This document shows positions 1 through 7,924 of a DNA stretch of 38,389 bases, in pieces. Source of the DNA: Bacteroidales bacterium (lineage in GTDB: Bacteria; Bacteroidota; Bacteroidia; Bacteroidales; ML635J-15); assembly GCA_027858835.1 (NCBI GenBank), contig JAQIBY010000136.1, positions 1 to 38,389 on the forward strand. Direction: 5' to 3'. Both the position numbers and the translations under genes were made by a program. The stretch's first letter is position 1; each line of letters begins with the position of its first letter. The notes under the pieces were generated by a model that made no database searches, was not told the origin of the DNA, and saw only the letters and a list, made by a program, of their open reading frames with translations.

Positions 1-664
1 CCATATCTCTAATATTCATATCTTTTTTAGCATATTCTTTATTTGCTTCTCTCCAATCTTTTGCCGTGCAATTAAACAAAACAACATTTAACAAGTCTGC
101 TTCTTCTGCATAAATCAACCATTCTTTATCTTTTTTATAATTCTTTGTTGGTAAAATATGATTTTCAACTGCATCTGTGTGAATATGATAATTTGCTTTA
201 CTTATTATTCGTTTAAAATTCCATTCAAGATTATATTGATTTGTTTCAACTTCTTTCAGTCGTTGATATTCAGTTATTAAATAAAGTTTAAAAGTTGGGC
301 TTATCCAAGTTCCAAACTCGAATGCAATATCTTTATGAGCATAAGTTCCTCCATATCTCCCTGCTTTTGAGAATATACCAATTGCATTTGTTTTATTTGT
401 CCATTCTTTTACACTTACTTTAAAACTGTTTAATCCCGATTGATTTCTAATTATGGCGAATTCGCCATAATTAAAATTAGGATTGTGGATTTTTTCCCAA
501 ACACTCAAAAATTCAAGAGTGTTGCGATTTCTCATCCAATCAGTTATGAAAAAATTACCGTCTTTAGCTTTTAGCATATCAGTCAGACAAATATAATCTT
601 CTTCATCTCTTTTTTCGATAGAAATAAATTTATCTTCGACTTGTATTTTTGTCAATTTGCCCAT
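1..664 (-). CDS. KilA-N domain protein, 3' end outside window
   Basis: Reading the minus strand from the ATG at 662-664 gives 221 residues open to the window edge, so the C-terminus is missing. The protein begins MGKLTKIQVEDKFISIEK and matches, from memory, chromosomal KilA-N proteins common in Bacteroidetes: the WMRNRNTLEFL segment at residues 43-53, GRYGGTYAHKDIAFEFGTW at 102-120, and the YNLEW and LHTD-like (IHTDAV) segments at 144-166. KilA-N is a DNA-binding fold first described in phage and large DNA virus proteins; the role of the chromosomal copies is unknown. A TAAATTTG promoter-like box lies 20 bases upstream (683-690, minus strand), so the gene may have its own promoter. It lies beyond the attC-like repeat at 759-829, in what looks like a cassette region. 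Family assignment is firm; function is not. Confidence 0.85.
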   Translation of the reverse strand, partial: MGKLTKIQVEDKFISIEKRDEEDYICLTDMLKAKDGNFFITDWMRNRNTLEFLSVWEKIHNPNFNYGEFAIIRNQSGLNSFKVSVKEWTNKTNAIGIFSKAGRYGGTYAHKDIAFEFGTWISPTFKLYLITEYQRLKEVETNQYNLEWNFKRIISKANYHIHTDAVENHILPTKNYKKDKEWLIYAEEADLLNVVLFNCTAKDWREANKEYAKKDMNIRDM

Positions 665-682
665 TAATCAAATTTTAAGACT

Positions 683-690
683 CAAATTTA
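683..690 (-). promoter_or_regulatory. Bacteroidetes -7 box for the KilA-N gene
   Basis: On the minus strand this reads TAAATTTG, an exact match to the Bacteroidetes -7 consensus TAnnTTTG. It lies 18 bases before the ATG of the KilA-N gene. No good -33 TTTG element is visible at the usual distance, so the call is tentative. Confidence 0.4.
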
Positions 691-758
691 ACGTTTTATT
701 TTACTGATAAAAAACTTTCAATAATAATACTGTTTTTCGTTGTTAAATTTCTTATGAA

Positions 759-829
759 CGCCAACGGTTGGGCTAAAAAGCGTTGCTGTCCCGCAGGGCA
801 GCTATGATTTTTTAGCCATTGTTGGCGGG
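759..829 (-). repeat. attC-like cruciform repeat after the 212-residue gene
   Basis: The plus strand holds CGCCAAC (759-765) and GGCTAAAAA (771-779), matched in reverse complement by TTTTTAGCC (809-817) and GTTGGCG (821-827). A short inner hairpin lies at 785-802 (seven pairs with one G-U, loop CGCA). Two outer paired boxes separated by unpaired spacers of unequal length (5 versus 3 bases), around a variable hairpin, is the R''-L''-L'-R' layout of integron attC sites. The boxes keep the AAC/GTT core but deviate from the strict RYYYAAC/GTTRRRY consensus. It sits just past the stop codon of the neighbouring minus-strand gene, where a cassette attC belongs. It could instead be a family-specific interspersed repeat or a terminator-like structure. 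Confidence 0.55.
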
Positions 830-838
830 TCGTGTTTT

Positions 839-1477
839 TTATTTTTTCGTTTGTTTAGTCGACAAAGCGAGTTTCATCACTTTATCGTAAAATTCTTTAA
901 AGTCTTCTTCGTTATATTTTGTCCGCATAGCTTTTAGAACATCTTCTGCTCCAAGTCCACCCCATTCCCAAAGCATAGTATCAAAGTTGTATTTCAGCAT
1001 TTGGGTTTTGACTTCCTTTCTTATCGAATTCACAATCTCTTCTGTCAGTCCATATTCATTTAAAAGTCTGGTTAGTCTTTCATCTGTTTCTTTTGTGAAT
1101 TCGGTGTCCAAGAAAGGTTCTAAAATCCAACCCCAAATGTCTGGTCGCTTTACTATTTTTAAGTCGTTTCTTCGAGCAAATTCTTTCAATTCATCCCTTT
1201 TCTCGGAAGTCAGAAATATGAGTTCATCTTTTACCTTAATTGTCGGTGGATAAGATTCAATGTCAATTTCGTCAATTGTGTCGACTAATATTCTTGTCTG
1301 CCCGTAGGCGATAGAAGGTTGAAAGGGATAGTCGTCAATTTGAATATAATCTCTTTCAATTCTTAACTGTCCTGAAGAAACGAGCAAGTCATTAACTTCT
1401 TTCTTTGAAGTACTGAACATCGTCCAACTGCCAGTCGGTTTTTCAGACGTTCCAAATATTTTTTTAAAGAAGTTCAT
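839..1477 (-). CDS. Unrecognised 212-residue protein in cassette-like unit
   Basis: I do not recognise the family. The ATG at 1475-1477 (MNFFKKIFGTSEKP) is preferred over upstream start codons because the upstream extension runs through the repeat boundary at 1505-1513 and encodes implausible sequence. No signal peptide or membrane helix is visible. Residues 30-110 alternate short strands and end in a helix (ILVDTIDEIDIES, then KVKDELIFLTSEKRDELKEF), a pattern resembling bacterial PH-like/GRAM-like domains; that is inference. Residues 111-212 are mostly helical, charged and rich in Trp/Glu. The gene is bracketed by a 9-base inverted repeat (821-829 and 1505-1513), with the attC-like structure directly downstream, so it may be a mobile cassette cargo. 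Confidence 0.7.
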   Translation of the reverse strand: MNFFKKIFGTSEKPTGSWTMFSTSKKEVNDLLVSSGQLRIERDYIQIDDYPFQPSIAYGQTRILVDTIDEIDIESYPPTIKVKDELIFLTSEKRDELKEFARRNDLKIVKRPDIWGWILEPFLDTEFTKETDERLTRLLNEYGLTEEIVNSIRKEVKTQMLKYNFDTMLWEWGGLGAEDVLKAMRTKYNEEDFKEFYDKVMKLALSTKQTKK

Positions 1478-1504
1478 TTTATGTTCTGTCGTCTTTTTTG
1501 CATG

Positions 1505-1513
1505 CCCGCCAAC
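1505..1513 (-). repeat. Second copy of the cassette boundary motif
   Basis: CCCGCCAAC on the plus strand (GTTGGCGGG on the gene strand) is identical in inverted orientation to 821-829. On the gene strand GTTGGCG therefore occurs 30 bases before the 212-residue gene and again at the far edge of the downstream repeat (765 to 759). Two direct copies would be the expected boundaries of one inserted cassette. A full second attC-like fold was not found here; only AACTCGT (1511-1517) pairs with ACGAGTT (1608-1614). Confidence 0.4.
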
Positions 1514-1515
1514 TC

Positions 1516-1614
1516 GTGTATATACACACCCCACTCACCAAAAGCCTGAAATACAGCCTCATATATTCGTGTATTAAGCATTTGTAAGCAAGTGTAAGCA
1601 TTTACAAACGAGTT
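1516..1614. repeat. Repeat-rich gene-free stretch beside the cassette region
   Basis: The gap between the start of the 212-residue gene (1477) and the end of yqhD (1811) holds no convincing gene. It has a perfect 12-base palindrome, GTGTATATACAC (1516-1527). It has a TAAGCATTT direct repeat at 1575-1583 and 1595-1603 with a GTAAGCA copy between them (1584-1590). It also has two inverted pairs, TTTGTAA (1581-1587)/TTACAAA (1602-1608) and AACTCGT (1511-1517)/ACGAGTT (1608-1614). The rest, 1615-1810, is AT-rich, with a weak CTAGG...CCTAG pair (1706-1740) and a CCGCAAG direct repeat. Dense small repeats next to accessory genes resemble a recombinase or regulator site, but nothing identifies which. 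Confidence 0.4.
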
Positions 1615-1810
1615 AGTATGGTTTCATGCGAAAGATAGCATAAAATATGCAATAAATGGCAGGTTTTTAAAATATTTTTGCGTGTTTTTGCTTTTACAGA
1701 ACGATCTAGGGCTCCGCTTAGGTTTCAATAATCAGCCTAGAAACAAATAAACAATCAAACCGCAAGTAGAAAAAACTTTCCGCAAGCTTCAATCAGTAAT
1801 TATGATGTTT

Positions 1811-2971
1811 TTACAATCTGCTCTCCAACAAACGCTTCACCCGTTCGGGAGTGAGCGTTTCGGTTTCTGAAAGTGCATCGAATCCTGGTCTGGACTCAAA
1901 TCGTTTCTGAATTTCGTCAATTGTTTCATGTCCGATATTGTGATCAGACAAACGGGTTTCCATCCCGAGTCGCTGAAAAAAATAATTTGTTTGCTTGATT
2001 GCCTCATCAATGCGTTCATCGTCATCACCAGCTCTGATTCCCCAGATTCTTTCAGCATATTGCAATAGTTTCTCCCGCTTTTCCTCACGCATTTCGTCCA
2101 TAACACCCGGCAGCACAATTGCCAGACTCAACGCATGATCAACTCCGTGCATAGCAGTTAGCTCATGTCCTATCATATGCGTTGACCAATCTTCAGGACA
2201 GCCAACTTTAATAATTCCGCCCAATGCCATACTTGCCAGCCACATTAGATTAGCTGCATGATGGTAATTATCGGGGGATTTCAATACTTCAGGTCCAATT
2301 TCAATTAAGCTTGTCAGAATTGACTCCGCCCATTTATCCTGCAGTTCAGCATGCACCGGGTAGGTAAGATATTGTTCAATCACATGTATATATGCATCCA
2401 CAATTCCGTTACGAACTTGTCGCTCCGGCAAACTTGCAACAACCTGAGGATCGAGTACCGAAAAAACAGGGAACAATCTCGGATGTCCGAATGCAAGTTT
2501 TTCCTGGGTTGATTTACGGGAGATAACAGAATTTCCGTTCACTTCACTCCCTGTTGCGGGCAATGTCAATACAGTAGCTAAAGACACTGCATCTTTAACT
2601 TTCGCTCCTTTGCTCAACAAATCCCAAGGATCATCTCCTTGATATTTAGCGGCTGCTGCAACAAATTTTGTCCCATCAATTACCGAACCACCTCCAACGG
2701 CAAGTAAAAAGTCAATATTTTTTTCATTTACGATTTTTACCGCCTCCATAAGTGTTTCGTAAGTCGGATTGGGTTCTATCCCGCCAAACTCAGTCAAATC
2801 GAAATCTTCCAATGCAATTTTAACCTGATCATACACTCCATTTGATTTAATGGATCCACCACCATAAAGCATTAAAATTTTTGCTTCGGAAGGTATTTCT
2901 TTTGATATTTTCTCAATTTGTCCGGCACCAAACAAAATTTTCACCGGATTGTAATACACAAAGTTATTCAT
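1811..2971 (-). CDS. yqhD: NADPH-dependent iron/zinc alcohol dehydrogenase, YqhD type
   Basis: This 386-residue group III alcohol dehydrogenase reduces short and medium aldehydes, using NADPH in the E. coli homologue, and is usually linked to detoxifying reactive aldehydes. The N-terminus (MNNF...ILFGAGQI), the YGGGS turn at 36-40, the AVGGGSVIDGTKF nucleotide-binding loop at 91-103, and GSEVNGNSVI follow E. coli YqhD closely along the whole length. The four metal ligands are in place: D192, H196, H265 and H279 (E. coli D194, H198, H267, H281). The ATG overlaps the lgt stop codon by eight bases, so it is the last gene of an overlapping leftward trio GH15-lgt-yqhD and probably translationally coupled. 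No clear terminator follows. Confidence 0.92.
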   Translation of the reverse strand: MNNFVYYNPVKILFGAGQIEKISKEIPSEAKILMLYGGGSIKSNGVYDQVKIALEDFDLTEFGGIEPNPTYETLMEAVKIVNEKNIDFLLAVGGGSVIDGTKFVAAAAKYQGDDPWDLLSKGAKVKDAVSLATVLTLPATGSEVNGNSVISRKSTQEKLAFGHPRLFPVFSVLDPQVVASLPERQVRNGIVDAYIHVIEQYLTYPVHAELQDKWAESILTSLIEIGPEVLKSPDNYHHAANLMWLASMALGGIIKVGCPEDWSTHMIGHELTAMHGVDHALSLAIVLPGVMDEMREEKREKLLQYAERIWGIRAGDDDERIDEAIKQTNYFFQRLGMETRLSDHNIGHETIDEIQKRFESRPGFDALSETETLTPERVKRLLESRL

Positions 2972-3770
2972 TTTGATATTTCATTTTAGGTCGTTTAAAT
3001 GCTCTTATCATTAACCACACACCTATTAAAACAAACGGGATGCTTAAAAGTTGACCCATTAGTAAAGGAAAATCCCAAGCTCCGGTTTCCATTTGCACTG
3101 TCTTTGTAAATTCGATAAAAAAGCGAAATGTAAAAACTGCAATAAAGAACAAACCGGTTAGGAGTCCTTCTCTCCTGCCCCAATCTTTTTTGTAATATAG
3201 TAACATCAACGCAAAAAAGAACAGCAAATAAAATATTGCTTCGTAAAGTTGGGTTGGATGTCGAGGCAACTCATCCACTCTGTGAAAAATAAACGCCCAA
3301 GGAACTTGAGTAGGAACACCTACAATTTCATGATTAATAAGATTACCAATCCGCACAAAGGAACCTGCCAGCACGGCAATAATTGACAATCTGTCAATCA
3401 AATATAAAAATGTAAATTCCTTACGCTTTCGCTGAAAGAGCCATACGGCGAGAAATATTCCGATTGCACCGCCATGACTTGCCAGGCCACCTTCCCAAAC
3501 TTTCAAAATATCAAGCGGGTTTTGCAGATAATGCGAAGGATTATAAAACAGGCAATGTCCGAGCCGCAAACCGACAATCACACCGATCACAACAAAAATT
3601 GCAAGTCGATCCACTAATTCTTGTTTCACACCTTCTTTTTTAGCGATACGGCTAAATACGAGATATGCGAGTAAAAAACCGGTTGCCAGCAAAATTCCAT
3701 ACCAGCGAACACCTCTTGCGCCAATTTCAAATGCAACAGGATCAACAGTCCAATCAATAAATCCTACCAT
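2964..3770 (-). CDS. lgt: Prolipoprotein diacylglyceryl transferase Lgt
   Basis: Lgt transfers diacylglycerol from phosphatidylglycerol to the lipobox cysteine of prolipoproteins, the first step of lipoprotein maturation in the inner membrane. The 268-residue protein has about seven hydrophobic segments. The conserved HGG at 100-102 (H100 corresponds to the essential His in E. coli), the Lgt signature RIGNLINHE at 140-148, and HPTQLYEA at 171-178 are all present. The length is normal for the family. It overlaps the GH15 stop upstream by seven bases and the yqhD start downstream by eight, so expression is coupled to metabolic genes. The window holds many lipoprotein substrates (for example at 7925, 10637, 33311 and 37407). 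Confidence 0.95.
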   Translation of the reverse strand: MVGFIDWTVDPVAFEIGARGVRWYGILLATGFLLAYLVFSRIAKKEGVKQELVDRLAIFVVIGVIVGLRLGHCLFYNPSHYLQNPLDILKVWEGGLASHGGAIGIFLAVWLFQRKRKEFTFLYLIDRLSIIAVLAGSFVRIGNLINHEIVGVPTQVPWAFIFHRVDELPRHPTQLYEAIFYLLFFFALMLLYYKKDWGRREGLLTGLFFIAVFTFRFFIEFTKTVQMETGAWDFPLLMGQLLSIPFVLIGVWLMIRAFKRPKMKYQNE

Positions 3771-5563
3771 AATTTTTCTTTATTTAATCCATGAGTTCTA
3801 TCTTCAGAAATGGTAATTGCAGTTTCAATCAATGCCAAATGAGAATATGCCTGCGGAAAATTCCCCAACAATGCTTTGGTCTCAAAGTCAATGTCTTCAC
3901 TGAATAACCCAAGATGGTTTGAATATCCCAAAACGCGTTCAAACATCGCTTTTGCTCTGGCTTTTTCCCCTATGCGATAAAGTGCGGTAATTAACCAGAA
4001 AGTGCAAATTGTAAACGAAGATTTCGGAGCTCCGAAGTCATCCTTATTTTTGTATCGATACATCAAGCCGTCCCGACTTAATGCTTTTTCCGTGGCATGA
4101 ACTGTCGATTGAAATTTAGGATCATCTGCAGAAATAAAGCCATAAGATTCCATCAACAGATTTGAAGCATCAAGCTCTTTTGAGCCATAAGTTTGAGTAA
4201 ACGCACCCACCGATTCGTTCCAAGCATTTTGCATGATATCTTCTTTTATTTCATCTCGAAAGACAGTCCATTTATTGACATAATCAGGTAAGTTTATCAT
4301 TTTTGCAATTTTCACTCCCCGGTCCAAAGCAACCCAACAAAGTACTTTTGAAAAAGTAAAATGCTTTTGTTCATTACGGATTTCCCAAATTCCGCGATCC
4401 GGATTCCGCCACGAGTGCTGTACTACTTTCATCATGCTGCGTGTGACTGTCCATAATTCCTCAGAATTTGACAAACTCACATCAAAACGTTTGAATAACT
4501 GAAAAATCACATCAACCAACACTCCATATATATCGTTTTGTTTTTGCTTGTATGCGGCATTTCCAATCCGAACAGGTTTTGAGCCTTCATAACCATCCAG
4601 ATAATCAAGATGTTTTTCGCTCAATTTCTTTTCGCCATTGATGCCGTACATAATCTGAATTGGTTCATCTTTAACAGGCACAAGTTTAAGGATATAGTTC
4701 AGGTAGCGTCTGGCAACATTAAGATGTCCCAAATTCGACAACACTTTAATTGTCATGGAGGCATCGCGCATCCAACAAAATCGATAATCCCAGTTTCTTT
4801 CCGCCCCGATTGTCTCAGGTAAAGAAGTGGTTGCCGCTGCGAGAATTGCTCCGCTCGGATTATAAGTCAACAATTTCAATACCAACGCCGAGCGAATAAT
4901 TTTATCATTGTACTGTGAATATTTTTGTGTGCGATCGGCCCAGTTCAACCAATAAACCTTCGTGCGCTCCAATTTCAAAAGCGCTCGCTCAACAGAGGGC
5001 AAGTGGAGTTTTTGATGATAAGACAGCAATATATACTCATCCTCAGACAGCAACATCTCTTTGGAGTCTAATAAACTTTCAAAATCGAAACTGCTGTAAA
5101 GATATGCAGAATCGTAATCGCCTTCGGTGGTAGTGGATTTAATGTACTTGCTATGGATATTCGAATTCGTGCCCCCCAAGGCATAGTTCATTTTCGGATT
5201 ATAGTTTACCCGAATTTTGGGTTTTCCTGAAATCACACGAAAATACCGAATAATATCAGGCGGGGCATAATAATCATTATCGCCATTCATGTAGCGCGGC
5301 ATGAAATCAGTAATTTCAAACGCATCGGTTCCATTATCAAAACGAGTCAATAACAGATTGGTTTTGCGCATGTACTTTTGTGTGATTTTATAATCATCAC
5401 TCGTTACGATGGAAAATTCTCCCCCAATTTTTTTATCCAAGATTTTTGCAAAAATTGATGGACTGTCGAATTTCGGCAAACAAAACCACTCTATTGCTCC
5501 CTTATCCGACACCAATGCAGCGCTTCGACAATTTCCTATAAGTCCATAATTCAATGTTCTCAT
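3764..5563 (-). CDS. GH15 family glucoamylase/trehalase-like hydrolase
   Basis: The 599-residue protein has the bacterial GH15 layout: an N-terminal beta-sandwich region (about 1-210) beginning NYGLIGNCRSAALVSDKGAIEW, then an (alpha/alpha)6 barrel. Family motifs are ERNWDYRFCWMRDAS (255-269), GYEGSKPVRIGNAA (324-337), GIWEIR with the likely catalytic acid E394, and LFSED with the likely base E556, followed by LGNFPQAYSHLAL. No signal peptide is visible, so it acts in the cytoplasm. GH15 members hydrolyse alpha-glucosides or, in several bacteria, trehalose. Being divergent from the trehalose synthase/phosphatase fusion 77 bases away argues for trehalase, but sequence alone does not settle the substrate. 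It is the first gene of the overlapping trio GH15-lgt-yqhD. Confidence 0.88.
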   Translation of the reverse strand: MRTLNYGLIGNCRSAALVSDKGAIEWFCLPKFDSPSIFAKILDKKIGGEFSIVTSDDYKITQKYMRKTNLLLTRFDNGTDAFEITDFMPRYMNGDNDYYAPPDIIRYFRVISGKPKIRVNYNPKMNYALGGTNSNIHSKYIKSTTTEGDYDSAYLYSSFDFESLLDSKEMLLSEDEYILLSYHQKLHLPSVERALLKLERTKVYWLNWADRTQKYSQYNDKIIRSALVLKLLTYNPSGAILAAATTSLPETIGAERNWDYRFCWMRDASMTIKVLSNLGHLNVARRYLNYILKLVPVKDEPIQIMYGINGEKKLSEKHLDYLDGYEGSKPVRIGNAAYKQKQNDIYGVLVDVIFQLFKRFDVSLSNSEELWTVTRSMMKVVQHSWRNPDRGIWEIRNEQKHFTFSKVLCWVALDRGVKIAKMINLPDYVNKWTVFRDEIKEDIMQNAWNESVGAFTQTYGSKELDASNLLMESYGFISADDPKFQSTVHATEKALSRDGLMYRYKNKDDFGAPKSSFTICTFWLITALYRIGEKARAKAMFERVLGYSNHLGLFSEDIDFETKALLGNFPQAYSHLALIETAITISEDRTHGLNKEKLW

Positions 5564-5640
5564 GCTATTTTTATTAAAATATCAGTATTTTTATGGTCAG
5601 GTTCGAATTTATTTGTATTTTTTCACAAAACTGATGCAAT

Positions 5641-7842
5641 ATGAAAAGAATTATTATAATTTCAAACCGATTGCCGGTAAGTTTAAATTTTGACGACAAT
5701 AAAATCACTGCCAAACAGGGCATCGGCGGATTGGCGACGGGCATGAAACCTGTTCATGAAAATTATGATAGCTTATGGTTTGGATGGCCCATGTTTGATC
5801 CGAAAGCCATTGGGAAAGAAAAAACGAAAGAAGCGGAAGCTTTGCTGGCTGATTATAAATGTGCACCGGTTTATTTGGACCCCGAAGACATTGATGATTA
5901 CTACTACGGTTTCAGCAACCGAACAATTTGGCCCTTATTTCATTATTTCTTGCAATACACCGAATACAAAGCAGAATATTGGGAAGCTTATGTACGAGTA
6001 AATCAAATTTTCGCAGATACTATTGCAGAACACATCAACGAAGAAGATCACATTTGGATTCACGATTATCATTTGTTTTTATTGCCTCAGATGCTGCGAA
6101 AACGCTTTCCGAACATTGGAATCGGTTTTTTCCTTCATATTCCATTTCCATCTTACGAGGTTTTCAGATTATTACCATGGCGAAATGAGATTATTGAGGG
6201 TATTCTCGGTTCCGATTTAGTCGGATTTCACACCTACGATTACGAACGACATTTCCGCTCATGTGCCCACAGACTTTTGGGTTATGATGCCGATTTCAAT
6301 CGAATTCAGTTAAATACACGAGAAATTAATCTGGATGTTTTCCCGATGGGAATTGATTATGATTATTTTGAGCAAGCTGCCATTGAAAAACGAAATCGCT
6401 CCGTAAAAGACAAATCGGAAATTCAGAAAGAAATTGACAAGTACTTCTTAACACAACCTGATAGAAAGTTGATTTTAAGCATCGACCGTTTAGATTACAG
6501 CAAAGGAATACCAAATCGGCTTTGGGCCTATGAACGTTTTCTTGAAAAATATCCTGAGCATCGCGGAAAAATCACTTTGCTAATGCTTGCCACACCAACA
6601 CGCAGCAATGTCCCTCAATATCAACAAATGAAAAAAGAGGTTGATGAATTGGTCGGCAGAATTAATGGGGAATACGGAATGATCAATTGGACACCAATCT
6701 GGTATTTTTATCGCAGCATGCCTTTGGATAAATTGATTGAATTATATCTAGCGAGTGATATTGCGCTGCTAACTCCTATCCGTGACGGAATGAATTTGGT
6801 CGCAAAAGAATATCTTGCTTCCAAACCGGATGATAAGGGCGTTTTAATTTTAAGTGAAATGGCCGGTTCTGCAAAAGAAATGAGTGAAGCATTAATTATT
6901 AACCCAAATAATACGGAAGAAATTGCAGATGTCATTCATCAGGCGATTATTATGCCAGAAGAAGAACAATTAATGCGGAACAAAATATTAAAAACCCGAC
7001 TTAAACGATATAATATTGATAAATGGGCAACCGATTTTCTTGGCACACTTGAAAAACATTCCAAGCGAAAAGCAATATATCGTCCGAAAAACTTAAGTGC
7101 GGTTAAAACGAAACTCTTAAAACAATATAAGGAATCTAAAAAGCGCATTTTGCTACTAGATTATGATGGAACATTGCAAACATTCCATAATGATCCGCAG
7201 CAAGCATATCCTGACAAAGCATTGTATGAGCTCCTAGATAAACTCAGCAAAAACCCGAATAACACAGTCGTAATTATTAGTGGCCGAGACAAAGAAACCC
7301 TACAAAAATGGTTTGGGAACACCGACTTAAAACTTATTGCAGAGCACGGAGTTTGGGTGTGCAAAAATAATGAGTGGGTAATGACTGCCCAAATGAATGA
7401 CGAATGGAAAGACATTTTCCGTCCGATTATACAGTGGTATGTTGATAGAACTCCGGGTAGCTTTTATGAAGAGAAAAACTATTCATTAGTATGGCATTAC
7501 CGAAAATCAGATCCTGAATTAGGTAAAAACCGTGCCATTGAATTGAAAGACGAAGTCAACAGTTTAATTGCAAATCACAATCTCGAAATTATGGAGGGCA
7601 ATAAAGTAGTTGAATTAAAAACATCAGGAATTAATAAAGGACAAGCAGCACTTAACCACATGGCAGGTGAAAGTTATGATTTCATCATGGCAATTGGTGA
7701 TGACTGGACGGATGAATTCTTATTTAAAGCCATGCCAGCCTCTGCACATACTATAAAAGTAGGAAGTATAAATACAGTAGCTCATACGCTAATTGATTCT
7801 GTTCAGGAAGTTAGAGATTTTCTAAAAGATTTAACCGAATAA
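5641..7842 (+). CDS. otsAB: Trehalose-6-phosphate synthase/phosphatase fusion (OtsA-OtsB)
   Basis: One 733-residue chain carries both steps of trehalose synthesis. Residues 1-470 are a GT20 synthase that joins UDP-glucose and glucose-6-phosphate: RLPVSL at 9-14, GGLATGMKP near 30, WIHDYHLFLLP near 139, DRLDYSKGIPNR from 282 (R283 and K288 match the donor-binding Arg/Lys of OtsA), and DGMNLVAKEY near 382. Residues 495-733 are a HAD-type phosphatase with the nucleophile motif LLLDYDGTL (D507, D509), ISGRDKETL, AEHGVW, and the metal-binding GDDWTDEF (686-693). Both halves look intact. The fused arrangement is known in Bacteroidetes and in eukaryotic TPS proteins. It is divergent from the GH15 gene, with a 77-base shared regulatory gap. 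Confidence 0.95.
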   Translation: MKRIIIISNRLPVSLNFDDNKITAKQGIGGLATGMKPVHENYDSLWFGWPMFDPKAIGKEKTKEAEALLADYKCAPVYLDPEDIDDYYYGFSNRTIWPLFHYFLQYTEYKAEYWEAYVRVNQIFADTIAEHINEEDHIWIHDYHLFLLPQMLRKRFPNIGIGFFLHIPFPSYEVFRLLPWRNEIIEGILGSDLVGFHTYDYERHFRSCAHRLLGYDADFNRIQLNTREINLDVFPMGIDYDYFEQAAIEKRNRSVKDKSEIQKEIDKYFLTQPDRKLILSIDRLDYSKGIPNRLWAYERFLEKYPEHRGKITLLMLATPTRSNVPQYQQMKKEVDELVGRINGEYGMINWTPIWYFYRSMPLDKLIELYLASDIALLTPIRDGMNLVAKEYLASKPDDKGVLILSEMAGSAKEMSEALIINPNNTEEIADVIHQAIIMPEEEQLMRNKILKTRLKRYNIDKWATDFLGTLEKHSKRKAIYRPKNLSAVKTKLLKQYKESKKRILLLDYDGTLQTFHNDPQQAYPDKALYELLDKLSKNPNNTVVIISGRDKETLQKWFGNTDLKLIAEHGVWVCKNNEWVMTAQMNDEWKDIFRPIIQWYVDRTPGSFYEEKNYSLVWHYRKSDPELGKNRAIELKDEVNSLIANHNLEIMEGNKVVELKTSGINKGQAALNHMAGESYDFIMAIGDDWTDEFLFKAMPASAHTIKVGSINTVAHTLIDSVQEVRDFLKDLTE

Positions 7843-7864
7843 AGTGCAAATAACAAGTAAATGT

Positions 7865-7895
7865 TTTGGATTTTTGGAATTATTCTGTACTTTTA
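7865..7895 (+). promoter_or_regulatory. Promoter for the acidic lipoprotein
   Basis: TTTG (7865-7868), 19 bases, then TACTTTTA (7888-7895) fits the Bacteroidetes -33/-7 pattern with one mismatch in the last base of TAnnTTTG. It ends 29 bases before the lipoprotein ATG at 7925 and lies just after the otsAB stop, arguing that the lipoprotein has its own transcript. Confidence 0.6.
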
Positions 7896-7924
7896 CAATT
7901 ATAACTTTTAAACGAAACTATATT

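Noticed and set aside
1575-1608. Repeated GTAAGCA/TAAGCATTT units as a possible CRISPR array
   Set aside because: Repeats are 7-9 bases with irregular short spacing and no cas genes are nearby.
5600-5610. GGTTCGAAT-like T-loop sequence suggesting a tRNA
   Set aside because: No acceptor stem, anticodon arm or CCA can be assembled around it.
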